Below the pieces are notes generated by a model, which was not told where the DNA came from, made no database searches, and worked only from the letters and a program-made list of their open reading frames with translations. DNA of 64,000 bases from Taishania sp964580465. GTDB lineage: Bacteria > Bacteroidota > Bacteroidia > Flavobacteriales_D > Crocinitomicaceae. Numbering within the stretch: the first letter of the stretch is position 1; each line of letters opens with the position of its first letter. Shown here piece after piece: positions 44,470-53,351 of this stretch. The stretch spans positions 24,992 to 88,991 of the forward strand of contig CAZOKJ010000007.1 of NCBI GenBank assembly GCA_964580465.1. Direction: 5' to 3'. Made by a program: the position numbers and the translations under genes.

Positions 44470-45939
44470 ATGTACGTACTATTCTTTTTCTTGGCTCTTT
44501 TAGCACTATTGCGTTTTACACCAACACTCCGCTTGCCAAATAGTTCACCATGGGTGATGCCCATTGCTTTGGGTATTAAGTTTGCTGTTGGACTTTTATT
44601 CGTTGTTGTATATACATATCACTATGGAGTGGGGGAGTTGACCGCTGATGGTAGCTCTTTTATGAAAGATAGTAAGGTCTTAAACGAGGTTTTTTATGAA
44701 TCGCCTGCTGATTATGCTCGTTTCATGGTTGGGTTGGATAACGAAGAACTAAAAACACTTTATCTTTCTGAAACTGAACAATGGGATACTAGTAGTGATA
44801 ATTGGTTGAATGATGCCAGAAATGTGTTAAGAATCCATTCTATTATACACTTTTTCTCTTTTGGCCACATTGGTATTCATTTGCTGATAATGGGTCTTAT
44901 CAATCTAATAGGTTTAAGATGGTTGGCAATGGCTTTTCACCGGTTCACAAAAGTGAGAATTGAAACAATCTTTTTTACCTTGCTATTGATGCCCAATGTG
45001 CTGTTTTGGTCATCTGGGATTTTGAAAGAACCATTGATTTTCTTCTCTTTAGGCTTGTTGATGCATACTTTATTAGTGTCCCATGCTTGGTGGAAGAGGT
45101 TGATTCTTATTGCTTTGTCTGTTGCAGGTTTATTAAGTATCAAACCCTATTTAATTGTCTGCATTCTTCCTGCTATTGGAGTTTATCAACTTTTTATGTT
45201 GGTGAAAAACAGAAGTCTTGCCATTGTTTTAACCATTCTGCTAGGAGTTGTTAGTCTTGGATCTTTGCTTACAAAACCAATGCGCCCTATCGTCAATAAG
45301 TTATCTTATCAGCAGTTTGATTTTACGAACATTGGGAAAGGAGGGGTTTTTGCTCGAGCTGATACTTGTATTTACATTATCTACGGGCAAGACATGGGCT
45401 ATGTTATCCTTGATAAAGAAGATTCTACTGTTTACTTAACGCATGAAGTTGTTGGCGATTACGTTCAACCGTATGATAAGAAAAACAAACATCGTTGCAC
45501 GATTTATCCTAACGATAAACCATGGAAAATGTATTATGATGGCGAATTTAGTGGTAGCTACATCGATTTAACAATGATTAAAGAGTCGCCACAACAGTTG
45601 CTGAAAAATATACCTGAAGCGTTAATGAATGTTTTTTTAAGGCCTTTTCCCAATGATCCGCCAGATTCGAAGTTCAAATATGTCTCCATTGTTGATGGCT
45701 GGGGATTTTTAATTCTTTTTATAGGGACAGTTTTCTTTTTTAGACGATCTATTTCACAACAAGAAAGTGCTTTGATAGCGGCTTTATTAACCTTCTCGTT
45801 AGTATTAGCACTCATGATAGGGTGGACTACACCCGTGTTGGGAGCTATTATACGATACAAAGTACCTATCCAATTAGCATTCGCATTAATAGGTTTTATT
45901 TTATTACATCCACAAAAAATTCGATTTAAACATGAGTAA
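44470..45939 (+). CDS. Polytopic membrane protein of unknown function, perhaps glycan-related
   Basis: A 489-residue inner-membrane protein with roughly 9-11 predicted spans. A soluble loop of about 90 residues separates the first spans from the central bundle (around SPADYARFMVGLDNEE). A second large periplasmic-type loop follows RPIVNKLSYQQF. The layout resembles polysaccharide polymerases or mannosyltransferase-like proteins, but no motif confirms this. It is divergent from the aminotransferase gene and overlaps the SDR gene by 8 bases. Confidence 0.7.
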   Translation: MYVLFFFLALLALLRFTPTLRLPNSSPWVMPIALGIKFAVGLLFVVVYTYHYGVGELTADGSSFMKDSKVLNEVFYESPADYARFMVGLDNEELKTLYLSETEQWDTSSDNWLNDARNVLRIHSIIHFFSFGHIGIHLLIMGLINLIGLRWLAMAFHRFTKVRIETIFFTLLLMPNVLFWSSGILKEPLIFFSLGLLMHTLLVSHAWWKRLILIALSVAGLLSIKPYLIVCILPAIGVYQLFMLVKNRSLAIVLTILLGVVSLGSLLTKPMRPIVNKLSYQQFDFTNIGKGGVFARADTCIYIIYGQDMGYVILDKEDSTVYLTHEVVGDYVQPYDKKNKHRCTIYPNDKPWKMYYDGEFSGSYIDLTMIKESPQQLLKNIPEALMNVFLRPFPNDPPDSKFKYVSIVDGWGFLILFIGTVFFFRRSISQQESALIAALLTFSLVLALMIGWTTPVLGAIIRYKVPIQLAFALIGFILLHPQKIRFKHE

Positions 45940-46687
45940 TTTTGTTTTTATAACAGGTGCCACAGCAGGTTTCGGTGAAGCTTGTGCGCGTAAATTTGCT
46001 TCTAACGGATATGATTTAATCATTACAGGAAGAAGAAAAGAACGATTAGAAAAGTTAGAGTCGGAGTTGAAACAATTTGGAGTGAATGTGATTGCTTTAA
46101 ATTTTGATGTTCGTGAACTTTCAGCTGTAGAAACTGCTATTTCTTCTTTGCCCGAAGAAGTGAAAAACAGCATTTCCATCTTAATTAATAATGCTGGCTT
46201 AGCAGTTGGTAGAGATACCATAGATGAAGGAATTATCGATGATTGGGAACGCATGATTGATACCAATATCAAAGGGTTATTATATGTTTCAAAACAAGTT
46301 ATTCCATTGCTTCAGAAAAATCAAAAAGGACATATTTTCAACTTAGGGAGCATTGCTGGAAAAGAAGTATATCCAATGGGGAATGTGTACTGCGCTACAA
46401 AGCATGCGGTGGATGCTTTGTCTCGTGCAATGCGCATCGATTTGGTAAATGATAATATCAAGGTTACAAATATCGCTCCTGGTGCTGCAGTAACAGAGTT
46501 TTCATTGGTGCGTTTTAAAGGAGACCAAGATAAAGCCGATGCAGTTTATCAAAATTTTGATCCATTGGTAGCAGAAGATATTGCTAATACCATTTATTTT
46601 GTAGCAACACAACCGCAACATGTAACAATAAACGATTTGGTTATCATGCCAACAGCACAAGCGAGTGCTACGATTTTTAAAAAATAA
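45932..46687 (+). CDS. Short-chain dehydrogenase/reductase, YdfG-like
   Basis: A 251-residue classical SDR with the NADP motif FITGATAGFGEACAR, an Arg-rich second strand (TGRRKERLEKLE), NNAGLAVG and the catalytic YCATKHAVDALSRA. The closest family pattern is YdfG, an NADP-dependent 3-hydroxy acid/serine dehydrogenase. It overlaps the preceding membrane-protein gene by 8 bases (ATGAGTAA). Confidence 0.93.
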   Translation: MSNFVFITGATAGFGEACARKFASNGYDLIITGRRKERLEKLESELKQFGVNVIALNFDVRELSAVETAISSLPEEVKNSISILINNAGLAVGRDTIDEGIIDDWERMIDTNIKGLLYVSKQVIPLLQKNQKGHIFNLGSIAGKEVYPMGNVYCATKHAVDALSRAMRIDLVNDNIKVTNIAPGAAVTEFSLVRFKGDQDKADAVYQNFDPLVAEDIANTIYFVATQPQHVTINDLVIMPTAQASATIFKK

Positions 46688-46718
46688 TTTTGTAGTTTAC
46701 ACTTTCTAACTCTTATTG

Positions 46719-48455
46719 ATGAACTATCATAAATCTACTTTATTGACCTTGTTTTTGTTATTCGTTACTATTCAATTTAGTAATGCTCAAACTGCTTTTA
46801 AATTATTTGACACCTACATTGTAACAAATGATTCATTGTTATTAAAAGGTAATTACGCTCAGGTGACTGACAATATTCTGTTGTCAGAAAACAATCCTTC
46901 TTTTAAGAATTATAAACAAGAACTGGAAGTAATTAATACTGTTTTTCGTGTTAAATCTAAAAAGTCACAGGGCAAATTATTTAGTGAAATCAATGAGAAG
47001 TTGTTGAAACAATCTATTGATAAAGCATTGAAATTACAGTCGTCATCGTTGGAAATATGGACTCGTGCTAATTTAGCTTTTTATTATTATGAGCAGGCAA
47101 TGTATAAAGATGCAGTGCCTACATTTTTGGATGTTATTTTGAAGGTGAAATCAGAAACAACCGTCGAAGTTTATAATGCTCCGTTAGTTTTCAAGCAAAT
47201 AGCTTATTTTTTAGATTTTTCAAAAGATTATTCAGAATCCATTTATTTTTTTAAAAAATCACTTTCATTAACTAAAGATAATGACTCTGAAAAAGCTTCT
47301 ATTTTGAACAGTATCGCTAATAGTTACAAGGATATTGGTAATTATGATCAAGCTGATTATTACAATGAATTAGCTTTGAAATATGCTCAACAAAATGGAT
47401 TTACAATTCGAGAAGCAAAAATTTATGGGAGTCAGGCGCAAGTTTTTGCATTAAGAAATCAGTTTGAACCTGCCGAAAAAATGTTTTTAAAAGCGATTCA
47501 ATTATCTGTACATGCAGGCAAAGATGAAAACTGTCGTTTTGAAGCTAACAAAAACACCGTTTACACGTTGGTGCAGTTGGGGAATCTTTATTTATCCAAT
47601 AACAAAATAGATCAGCTAGAAAAGTGCATCGACCAAGTAAAAGCTTACCAGCAAAAAGACAAATCAAGTTACGAATGGCATGAGTTGAGCTTCACAGAAC
47701 TTTATCAAAAATACGCTTCTAAAGTAAAGGATGATGCACTGGATTTGCTCTTACGTCGTCGTTTGGATAGTTTAAATGTGTTGGAAGCTGATTTTGTTGG
47801 TGACAAAGTGGTCAATAGTGCGTTTTGGAGAATACAAAAAACAAAGTTCCAGTTGCAAAAAGAGCGAGCTGAGGTTAAGGTCGAAAAAGCACAAAATAAG
47901 TTTGTATTGTTAATGATAACCAGTGTTTCTCTCTTGTTGATCATTGCTTCTTTTGTTTTGAGTTTTTATCAGCGTAAAAGAAAAGAAAAAATACGGTTCC
48001 AAACCCTGATAAAATCACTCTTAACACAAAATAAAAACATCAATCTTAGTCGTCTAGAGTTGGAAAAGTTTGCTAATTCAAAAAATGATGAACTCTCACG
48101 CATGCAGGAACAATACAAGGCTATTGAACAAGAATACATCCGATATGCTCAATTGATAGAATCAGACAATTTAAACCAATTATTAAAGAAAAACATTGCA
48201 ACGGAAGAGCGTTGGGAAGAATTTAAACGTTTATTTAGTGCTAAGTATCCCGAATATTTTCAATATGTTCAGCTGAATTTTCCTGAAATAACGGATGTGA
48301 ATTTACGAATTGTTTTACTATTGAAATTAGGATTTACACAAGCTAAGATCTCTGAATGTGTTGGAATTTCTCAGGATTCAGTCAAAAAAGCCATTCAACG
48401 ATTACGCAAAAAAGTGGGCGAGCGTTACGAAGATTTGTTTGAAATAAAAGAATAA
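46719..48455 (+). CDS. TPR-repeat membrane-anchored regulator with C-terminal helix-turn-helix
   Basis: The ATG at 46719 follows a TTG in frame; the product has 578 residues. A signal peptide (LLTLFLLFVTIQFSNAQ) leads into a periplasmic array of about seven TPR-like repeats (ASILNSIANSYKDIGNYDQADYYN). One membrane span follows (LLMITSVSLLLIIASFVLSFY), then a cytoplasmic coiled coil (ELEKFANSKNDELSRMQEQYK). A C-terminal helix-turn-helix of the LuxR/sigma-region-4 kind closes the protein (GFTQAKISECVGISQDSVKKAIQRLRKK). This Bacteroidota architecture senses something outside and controls genes inside. The two repeat-bearing promoters directly downstream are natural candidate targets. Confidence 0.8.
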   Translation: MNYHKSTLLTLFLLFVTIQFSNAQTAFKLFDTYIVTNDSLLLKGNYAQVTDNILLSENNPSFKNYKQELEVINTVFRVKSKKSQGKLFSEINEKLLKQSIDKALKLQSSSLEIWTRANLAFYYYEQAMYKDAVPTFLDVILKVKSETTVEVYNAPLVFKQIAYFLDFSKDYSESIYFFKKSLSLTKDNDSEKASILNSIANSYKDIGNYDQADYYNELALKYAQQNGFTIREAKIYGSQAQVFALRNQFEPAEKMFLKAIQLSVHAGKDENCRFEANKNTVYTLVQLGNLYLSNNKIDQLEKCIDQVKAYQQKDKSSYEWHELSFTELYQKYASKVKDDALDLLLRRRLDSLNVLEADFVGDKVVNSAFWRIQKTKFQLQKERAEVKVEKAQNKFVLLMITSVSLLLIIASFVLSFYQRKRKEKIRFQTLIKSLLTQNKNINLSRLELEKFANSKNDELSRMQEQYKAIEQEYIRYAQLIESDNLNQLLKKNIATEERWEEFKRLFSAKYPEYFQYVQLNFPEITDVNLRIVLLLKLGFTQAKISECVGISQDSVKKAIQRLRKKVGERYEDLFEIKE

Positions 48456-48490
48456 GTTTTTTTATAGGATTACATTTCAGTGAATTATCG

Positions 48491-48538
48491 GATGTACCCT
48501 TATTTGTCCCCCTGCTTGTCTCCCCATTTGTCCTCCTT
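48491..48538 (+). repeat. Four 12-bp tandem repeats, TTTGTCCCCCTN type, upstream of a lipoprotein promoter
   Basis: GATGTACCCTTA, TTTGTCCCCCTG, CTTGTCTCCCCA and TTTGTCCTCCTT follow one another with an exact 12-base period. The last ends 5 bases before the -33 box. A 21-base part (48493-48513) recurs with 19 identities at 49199-49219. C-runs of this length are rare in this AT-rich sequence. It is probably an activator-binding array. Confidence 0.6.
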
Positions 48539-48543
48539 TATTT

Positions 48544-48575
48544 TTTGATGTTTTAAATGTCTGAACTTAGTTTTG
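48544..48575 (+). promoter_or_regulatory. Promoter of the 48.6-kb lipoprotein gene
   Basis: TTTG (48544-48547), a 20-base spacer and TAGTTTTG (48568-48575) match both Bacteroidota consensus elements and the spacing. The start codon is 25 bases downstream. Confidence 0.7.
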
Positions 48576-48599
48576 CGGCTCATTTTAAAACAATCTTTT

Positions 48600-49115
48600 A
48601 TGAAAAAAATTATTATTATGGGAACAGCTGCTTCTTTAGTAGCTATTATGACATCTTGTGGAACTTACAAGGAAACTACGACAAGAAACATGAATGCAAA
48701 TGTAACGAAAGTTGTATCGGAACCAAAAATCATGGATTATTCTGTTGATTTGACAAAAAAAGCGACTGGTGCAGCAGAAGGTAAATTAGCAGGTAAATTA
48801 AGCTTTAAAAAATGGTTAACAAAAGATTATTATGTTCAAAGAGCCTTAGTTGAAGCGATTAATTCATCGAATTCAGATTTTATCTTTGAACCAGTTATCG
48901 ATGCAGAATTTAAAAAGAAATACATCAGCGTAAAAATTGTTGGCTATCCTGCAAAATACACAAAGATTTCAGACATGAATTACAAAGACACTACTCAAAT
49001 GAAATATTATTATAATTCACTTGAAAATAGTGATGCGCTGAACAGAAAGTTTGGTACTGATGGTCAAAAATACACTGGTGGTGTGCTTAAAAAAATCATG
49101 AATTTAGGTAAATAA
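48600..49115 (+). CDS. Lipoprotein of unknown function behind a repeat-bearing promoter
   Basis: The ATG at 48600 gives 171 residues and a lipobox signal (TAASLVAIMTSCGTYKE). An extra in-frame start upstream lies inside the promoter. The body shows a Lys/Gly-rich segment (KATGAAEGKLAGKLSF) and then LTKDYYVQRALVEAINSSNSDFIFEP and KYISVKIVGYPAKYTKI. This looks like an unnamed Bacteroidota lipoprotein family that shares features with DUF6567-like proteins, which I cannot confirm. It has a strong promoter, an upstream 12-bp repeat array and its own terminator, so it is a single-gene unit, probably controlled by the TPR regulator next to it. Confidence 0.75.
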   Translation: MKKIIIMGTAASLVAIMTSCGTYKETTTRNMNANVTKVVSEPKIMDYSVDLTKKATGAAEGKLAGKLSFKKWLTKDYYVQRALVEAINSSNSDFIFEPVIDAEFKKKYISVKIVGYPAKYTKISDMNYKDTTQMKYYYNSLENSDALNRKFGTDGQKYTGGVLKKIMNLGK

Positions 49116-49133
49116 TAAGTTGTAAGTGTATAT

Positions 49134-49171
49134 AAAACGGGTTGTTTTATTGATTGAAACAGCCCGTTTTT
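49134..49171 (+). terminator. Rho-independent terminator of the lipoprotein gene
   Basis: A long stem (49134-49147 with 49157-49170) built around AAAACGGG and CCCGTTTT, with one G-T pair, is followed by T-rich sequence. Confidence 0.8.
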
Positions 49172-49196
49172 ATTCTTGATTATCAGTTGTTTGTAA

Positions 49197-49257
49197 AATG
49201 TACCCCTGTTTGTCCCCCTCTTTTTTTGTTCGTTTTTTTTCCTTTTATGTAAGTTTG
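49197..49257 (+). promoter_or_regulatory. Second repeat-bearing promoter, with no gene behind it
   Basis: Two 12-bp repeats (AATGTACCCCTG, TTTGTCCCCCTC; 49197-49220) abut TTTG (49225-49228). A 21-base spacer and TAAGTTTG (49250-49257) complete the promoter. The arrangement copies the lipoprotein promoter 700 bases upstream, including the 4-5 base distance from array to -33. Confidence 0.6.
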
Positions 49258-49263
49258 CAAGAC

Positions 49264-49396
49264 AGATGAATAATGAAAAGATAAGATAAGTTTTCAGTTA
49301 GTTCATATAGTCACCATTATTCATTTTACAACATGGTTTCTAACCACTTATTCACAATACAAAAGGCTGATAAAATTTTCTTATCAGCCCTTTTTT
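49264..49396 (+). ncRNA. Candidate small RNA of about 130 nt
   Basis: A transcript from the promoter at 49225-49257 would run to the terminator at 49365-49396. It contains no convincing ORF: the first ATG gives 7 codons (MNNEKIR). The only longer frame starts at 49333, reads through the terminator and continues antisense to tal. No known RNA family was recognised. The start site is an estimate. Confidence 0.4.
49365..49396 (+). terminator. Rho-independent terminator of the candidate small RNA
   Basis: GGCTGATAA (49365-49373) pairs with TTATCAGCC (49381-49389) with a 7-base loop, followed by CTTTTTT. Four A upstream make it weakly bidirectional for the convergent tal gene. Confidence 0.85.
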
Positions 49397-49411
49397 ACAT
49401 GATTATTTCTT

Positions 49412-50068
49412 TTACTTATTCCCTTTTGCGTAATCAGTCAAGAATTGCTCCAAACCTTTGTCTGTTAAAGGATGATTAGCCAATGCTTGAATTGCTTTTA
49501 AAGGACAAGTTGCAACGTCAGCGCCAATTTCAGCACATTTAATAATATGCATAGGGTGACGAACAGAAGCTGCTAAAATTTCAGTTTCGTACATGTAGTT
49601 GTCAAAAATTGTTCTGATTTGAGCAATTAATTCCAATCCATCGGATGAAATATCGTCCAAACGACCTAAAAATGGAGAAATGTACGTAGCGCCAGCTTTT
49701 GCAGCCAACAAAGCTTGTCCTGCAGAGAAAACTAATGTACAGTTTGTTTTAATTCCTTTTGAAGTAAAATACTTAATAGCTTTAATACCAGCTGGAATCA
49801 TTGGAATTTTTACAACGATGTTCTTGTGTAATTTTGCCAATTCTTCTCCTTCTTTAATCATCCCTTCGTAGTCTGTTGCAATAACTTCAGCTGAAACAGG
49901 TCCATCAACGATATTGCAAATAGCCACGTAATGATCTAAGATGTTTTGCGCACCAGTAATCCCTTCTTTAGCCATTAATGAAGGATTAGTTGTTACCCCA
50001 TCCAAAATACCTAAGTCATTTGCTTCCTTAATTTCATTTAAGTTAGCTGTATCGATAAAAAATTTCAT
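49412..50068 (-). CDS. tal: Transaldolase, short TalC/FSA-like form
   Basis: This 218-residue transaldolase belongs to the short subfamily. The start is MKFFIDTANLNEIKEANDLG, followed by DGVTTNPSLMAKEG. The Schiff-base Lys lies in NIVVKIPMIPAGIKAI, and the middle reads GIKTNCTLVFSAGQALLAAKAGATYISPFLGR. It transfers dihydroxyacetone units between sugar phosphates (pentose phosphate pathway); some members are fructose-6-phosphate aldolases instead. A -7 element (TACTTTTG on the minus strand, 50098-50091) lies 23 bases upstream of the start. Confidence 0.95.
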   Translation of the reverse strand: MKFFIDTANLNEIKEANDLGILDGVTTNPSLMAKEGITGAQNILDHYVAICNIVDGPVSAEVIATDYEGMIKEGEELAKLHKNIVVKIPMIPAGIKAIKYFTSKGIKTNCTLVFSAGQALLAAKAGATYISPFLGRLDDISSDGLELIAQIRTIFDNYMYETEILAASVRHPMHIIKCAEIGADVATCPLKAIQALANHPLTDKGLEQFLTDYAKGNK

Positions 50069-50425
50069 GTCTTTTTTTTAATATTTGCTACAAAAGTAGT
50101 GAAAATTTGATGAATCACCTTTTTTGCTTTTATTTTGAATTGAATAATTATTGTTTTGATTTGCAAATCAATTGTTTACGTTAATGTTTTTGATCTTGTT
50201 TTATGGCTTTTTATGCCTACTTAATTGTTATGTTATTTTGATTGATTCTAAATTACAATCTTTGTGTTTAATTATACAAACTTTACTGTTTTGAATTTGT
50301 TGAAATTATTCAAATTCATTAAATTCGCAGTGTTTTAAAAAATAGATTGGTTTAACGATTCATTTTAGATTAAATCTGGCTATTATTTTAGATAAAGTAG
50401 CATTAACATTGAAACAAATTTCAAA
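50069..50425. promoter_or_regulatory. Divergent intergenic region between tal and acnB
   Basis: This 357-base AT-rich region contains the tal -7 element (CAAAAGTA on the plus strand, 50091-50098). For acnB only a weak candidate, AATCTTTG near 50258, is seen, which would leave a leader of about 150 bases. No riboswitch fold or small ORF was recognised. Confidence 0.4.
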
Positions 50426-53191
50426 ATGAGCATGTACAACGAATACCTTCAAGAAATTGAAGAACGCAAAGCACAAGGACTTCATCCAAAACCAATTGAT
50501 GGAGCGGAATTATTAAGTGAAATCATTTCTCAAATTAAAGATGTAAACCATCCACACAGAGAAGATTCTATTAAGTATTTTGTTTATAACACTCTTCCTG
50601 GTACAACAGGTGCAGCAGGTGTGAAAGCAGAGTTTTTGAAAGAAATTATCTTGGGAACGGTTGTTGTCAATGAAATTACTCCAACTTTTGCTTTTGAGTT
50701 ATTGTCACACATGAAAGGTGGACCGTCTATAAAAGTATTGTTGGATTTATCTTTGGGTGACAATGTAGCTATTGCTCAAGAAGCAGCCAAAGTTTTAAAA
50801 ACACAAGTATTCTTGTATGATGCAGATACAAATCGTTTAAAAGAAGCTTTCAATAAAGGAAATGCTATTGCTAAAGATATCATTGAAAGCTATGCAAAAG
50901 CTGAATTCTTTACTAAATTACCTGAAGTCCCAGAAGAAATCAAAGTGGTGACTTATATCGCTGCTGAAGGTGATATTTCTACCGACTTACTTTCTCCGGG
51001 TAATCAAGCTCACTCTCGTTCAGACCGTGAATTACATGGTTTGTGCATGATGACGCCTGAAGCTCAAGCTGAAATAAAGGCAATGCAAGCTCAACATCCA
51101 GACAAGAGCGTGATGTTGATTGCAGAAAAAGGAACAATGGGAGTAGGTTCTTCTCGTATGTCAGGTGTAAATAACGTGGCTCTTTGGACTGGTAAACAAG
51201 CAAGTCCTTATGTTCCATTTGTGAATATTGCTCCAATTGTTGGTGGTACAAATGGTATTTCTCCAATTTTCTTGACAACTGTTGACGTAACAGGAGGTAT
51301 TGGTATTGACCTTAAAAACTGGACTAAGAAAGTAGATGAGAATGGTAACGCTGTTCGCAATGAAAATGGTGACTTTGTTTTAGAAGAAGTTTATTCTGTT
51401 GCTACGGGTACCGTTTTAACAATTAACACAAAGACTAAAAAATTATATAATGGCGACAAAGAATTGATTGACATTTCTAAAGCTTTGACACCTCAAAAAA
51501 TGGAGTTCATCAGAGCAGGAGGATCTTACGCTATTGTTTTTGGTAAAAAAATTCAAACGTTTGCAGCTCAATTATTAGGAATTGAAGCTCCATTAGTTTT
51601 TGCTCCTTCAAAAGAGGTTTCTGTAGAAGGACAAGGATTAACAGCTGTTGAAAAAATCTTCAATAAAAATGCTGTAGGAAAAACTCCGGGAAAAGTATTA
51701 CACGCTGGATCTGATGTTCGCGTAGCTGTAAACATTGTTGGTTCACAAGATACAACAGGTTTAATGACAGCGCAAGAATTAGAGTCGATGGCAGCTACTG
51801 TGATTGCGCCTAATGTTGACGGAGCTTATCAATCAGGTTGTCACACTGCGTCCGTTTGGGATAAAAAAGCTCAGACAAACATTCCTAAATTGATGAAATT
51901 CATGAATGATTTTGGTGTGATTACTGCTCGCGACCCTAAGAATTCTTACCATTCAATGACCGACGTTATTCACAAAGTGTTGAATGACATTACAGTAGAT
52001 GATTGGGCAATTATTATTGGTGGAGACTCTCACACTCGTATGTCAAAAGGTGTTGCTTTCGGTGCTGACTCTGGTACTGTTGCATTGGCTTTAGCAACTG
52101 GTGAAGCGTCAATGCCTATTCCAGAATCTGTAAAAGTAACATTTAAAGGTACAATGAAAGAACACGTGGATTTCCGCGATGTTGTTCATGCTACACAATT
52201 ACAAATGTTGCAACAATTTGAAGGAGAAAACGTGTTCCAAGGAAGAATTATTGAAGTTCATATTGGAACATTGTTAGCAGACCAAGCGTTTACATTTACT
52301 GACTGGACAGCAGAGATGAAAGCAAAAGCTTCTATTTGTATTTCTCAAGACAATACATTAATTGAATCGTTGGAAATTGCCAAGGCTCGTATTCAAGTGA
52401 TGATTGATAAAGGAATGGACAATCATAACAAAGTTCTTCAAAGCTTGGTTGACAAAGCAAATAAGCGTATCGCTGAGCTTAAGTCAGGTGAAAAGCCAGC
52501 GTTGAGACCAGATGAAAATGCGAAATACTTTGCTGAAGTAGTTGTTGATTTGGATTTAATTGACGAGCCAATGATTGCTGACCCAGATGTGAATAACGAA
52601 GATGTTTCTAAACGTTATACACACGATACAATTAGAGATCTTACTTATTACGGAGGTAATAAAAAAGTAGATTTAGGATTTGTTGGTTCATGTATGATTC
52701 ATAAAGACGACTTAAAAATTGTTTCTCAAATGCTTAGAAATGTTGAAAAACAATATGGTAAAGTTGAATTCAAAGCTCCTTTAGTTGTTACGGCTCCAAC
52801 TTACAATATTATTGATGAGCTGAAAGCAGAAGGCGACTGGGAATACTTACAAAAGCATTCAGGATTTGAGTTCGATGATGCTTTACCAAAAAGTGTTGCA
52901 CGTACAGAATATGAAAATATCATGTACTTAGAGCGACCTGGTTGTAACCTTTGTATGGGGAACCAAGAAAAAGCAGCAAAAGGAGATACAGTTTTAGCTA
53001 CATCTACACGATTATTCCAAGGCCGTGTGGTAGAAGATAGAGCTGATAAAAAAGGTGAATCGTTATTAGCTTCAACTCCTGTTGTTGTGTTGTCTGCTAT
53101 TTTAGGACGTATTCCTACAATTGAAGAATACAAAGCAGCTGTAGAAGGAATTAATTTGACTAAATTCAAACCAATTTCAACTAAGTTGTAA
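50426..53191 (+). CDS. acnB: Aconitate hydratase B (bifunctional 2-methylisocitrate dehydratase type)
   Basis: A 921-residue AcnB-type enzyme of the TCA cycle. It starts with the AcnB-specific helical HEAT-like domain (HREDSIKYFVYNTLPGTTGAAG) and the swivel domain. The catalytic Fe-S domains follow, with cluster Cys in GSCMIHKDDL and ERPGCNLCMGNQEKAAKGD and the active-site region IIGGDSHTRMSKGVAFGADSG. It isomerises citrate to isocitrate and can act on 2-methylisocitrate. A terminator follows, so the neighbouring second aconitase is a separate transcription unit. Confidence 0.97.
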   Translation: MSMYNEYLQEIEERKAQGLHPKPIDGAELLSEIISQIKDVNHPHREDSIKYFVYNTLPGTTGAAGVKAEFLKEIILGTVVVNEITPTFAFELLSHMKGGPSIKVLLDLSLGDNVAIAQEAAKVLKTQVFLYDADTNRLKEAFNKGNAIAKDIIESYAKAEFFTKLPEVPEEIKVVTYIAAEGDISTDLLSPGNQAHSRSDRELHGLCMMTPEAQAEIKAMQAQHPDKSVMLIAEKGTMGVGSSRMSGVNNVALWTGKQASPYVPFVNIAPIVGGTNGISPIFLTTVDVTGGIGIDLKNWTKKVDENGNAVRNENGDFVLEEVYSVATGTVLTINTKTKKLYNGDKELIDISKALTPQKMEFIRAGGSYAIVFGKKIQTFAAQLLGIEAPLVFAPSKEVSVEGQGLTAVEKIFNKNAVGKTPGKVLHAGSDVRVAVNIVGSQDTTGLMTAQELESMAATVIAPNVDGAYQSGCHTASVWDKKAQTNIPKLMKFMNDFGVITARDPKNSYHSMTDVIHKVLNDITVDDWAIIIGGDSHTRMSKGVAFGADSGTVALALATGEASMPIPESVKVTFKGTMKEHVDFRDVVHATQLQMLQQFEGENVFQGRIIEVHIGTLLADQAFTFTDWTAEMKAKASICISQDNTLIESLEIAKARIQVMIDKGMDNHNKVLQSLVDKANKRIAELKSGEKPALRPDENAKYFAEVVVDLDLIDEPMIADPDVNNEDVSKRYTHDTIRDLTYYGGNKKVDLGFVGSCMIHKDDLKIVSQMLRNVEKQYGKVEFKAPLVVTAPTYNIIDELKAEGDWEYLQKHSGFEFDDALPKSVARTEYENIMYLERPGCNLCMGNQEKAAKGDTVLATSTRLFQGRVVEDRADKKGESLLASTPVVVLSAILGRIPTIEEYKAAVEGINLTKFKPISTKL

Positions 53192-53207
53192 AAAAAATAA
53201 ATAAGCT

Positions 53208-53241
53208 AAAAAGCCGATGAAATTACTTCATCGGCTTTTTT
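53208..53241 (+). terminator. Rho-independent terminator of acnB
   Basis: A 14-bp stem (53208-53221 with 53227-53240, core AGCCGATGAA / TTCATCGGCT) with a 5-base loop is followed by T. Confidence 0.85.
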
Positions 53242-53279
53242 ATGTTTAAGGTAAATCAAATAGACAGGTTCTAAAAAAG

Positions 53280-53310
53280 TTGTTTTTGATAAAAAAAAAT
53301 ATTAATTTTG
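53280..53310 (+). promoter_or_regulatory. Promoter of the second aconitase gene
   Basis: TTG (53280-53282), a 20-base spacer and TAATTTTG (53303-53310), with the -7 element ending 41 bases before the start codon. Confidence 0.5.
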
Positions 53311-53351
53311 AGAAATATAGGAAGTAATATTAATTAAACTAAAATTAAAAT

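Noticed and set aside
45904..46272. 122-codon minus-strand ORF opposite the SDR gene
   Set aside because: Antisense to a well-supported Rossmann-fold gene, with no start signal or homology pattern.
48493..48538. Possible G-quadruplex on the minus strand from the C-run repeats
   Set aside because: Four G tracts exist, but the loops are 7-8 bases and the second copy at 49.2 kb has only two tracts; a protein-binding direct repeat explains both sites better.
52801..53169. 122-codon minus-strand ORF opposite the end of acnB
   Set aside because: It lies entirely inside a conserved enzyme gene and its translation has no domain; chance open frame.
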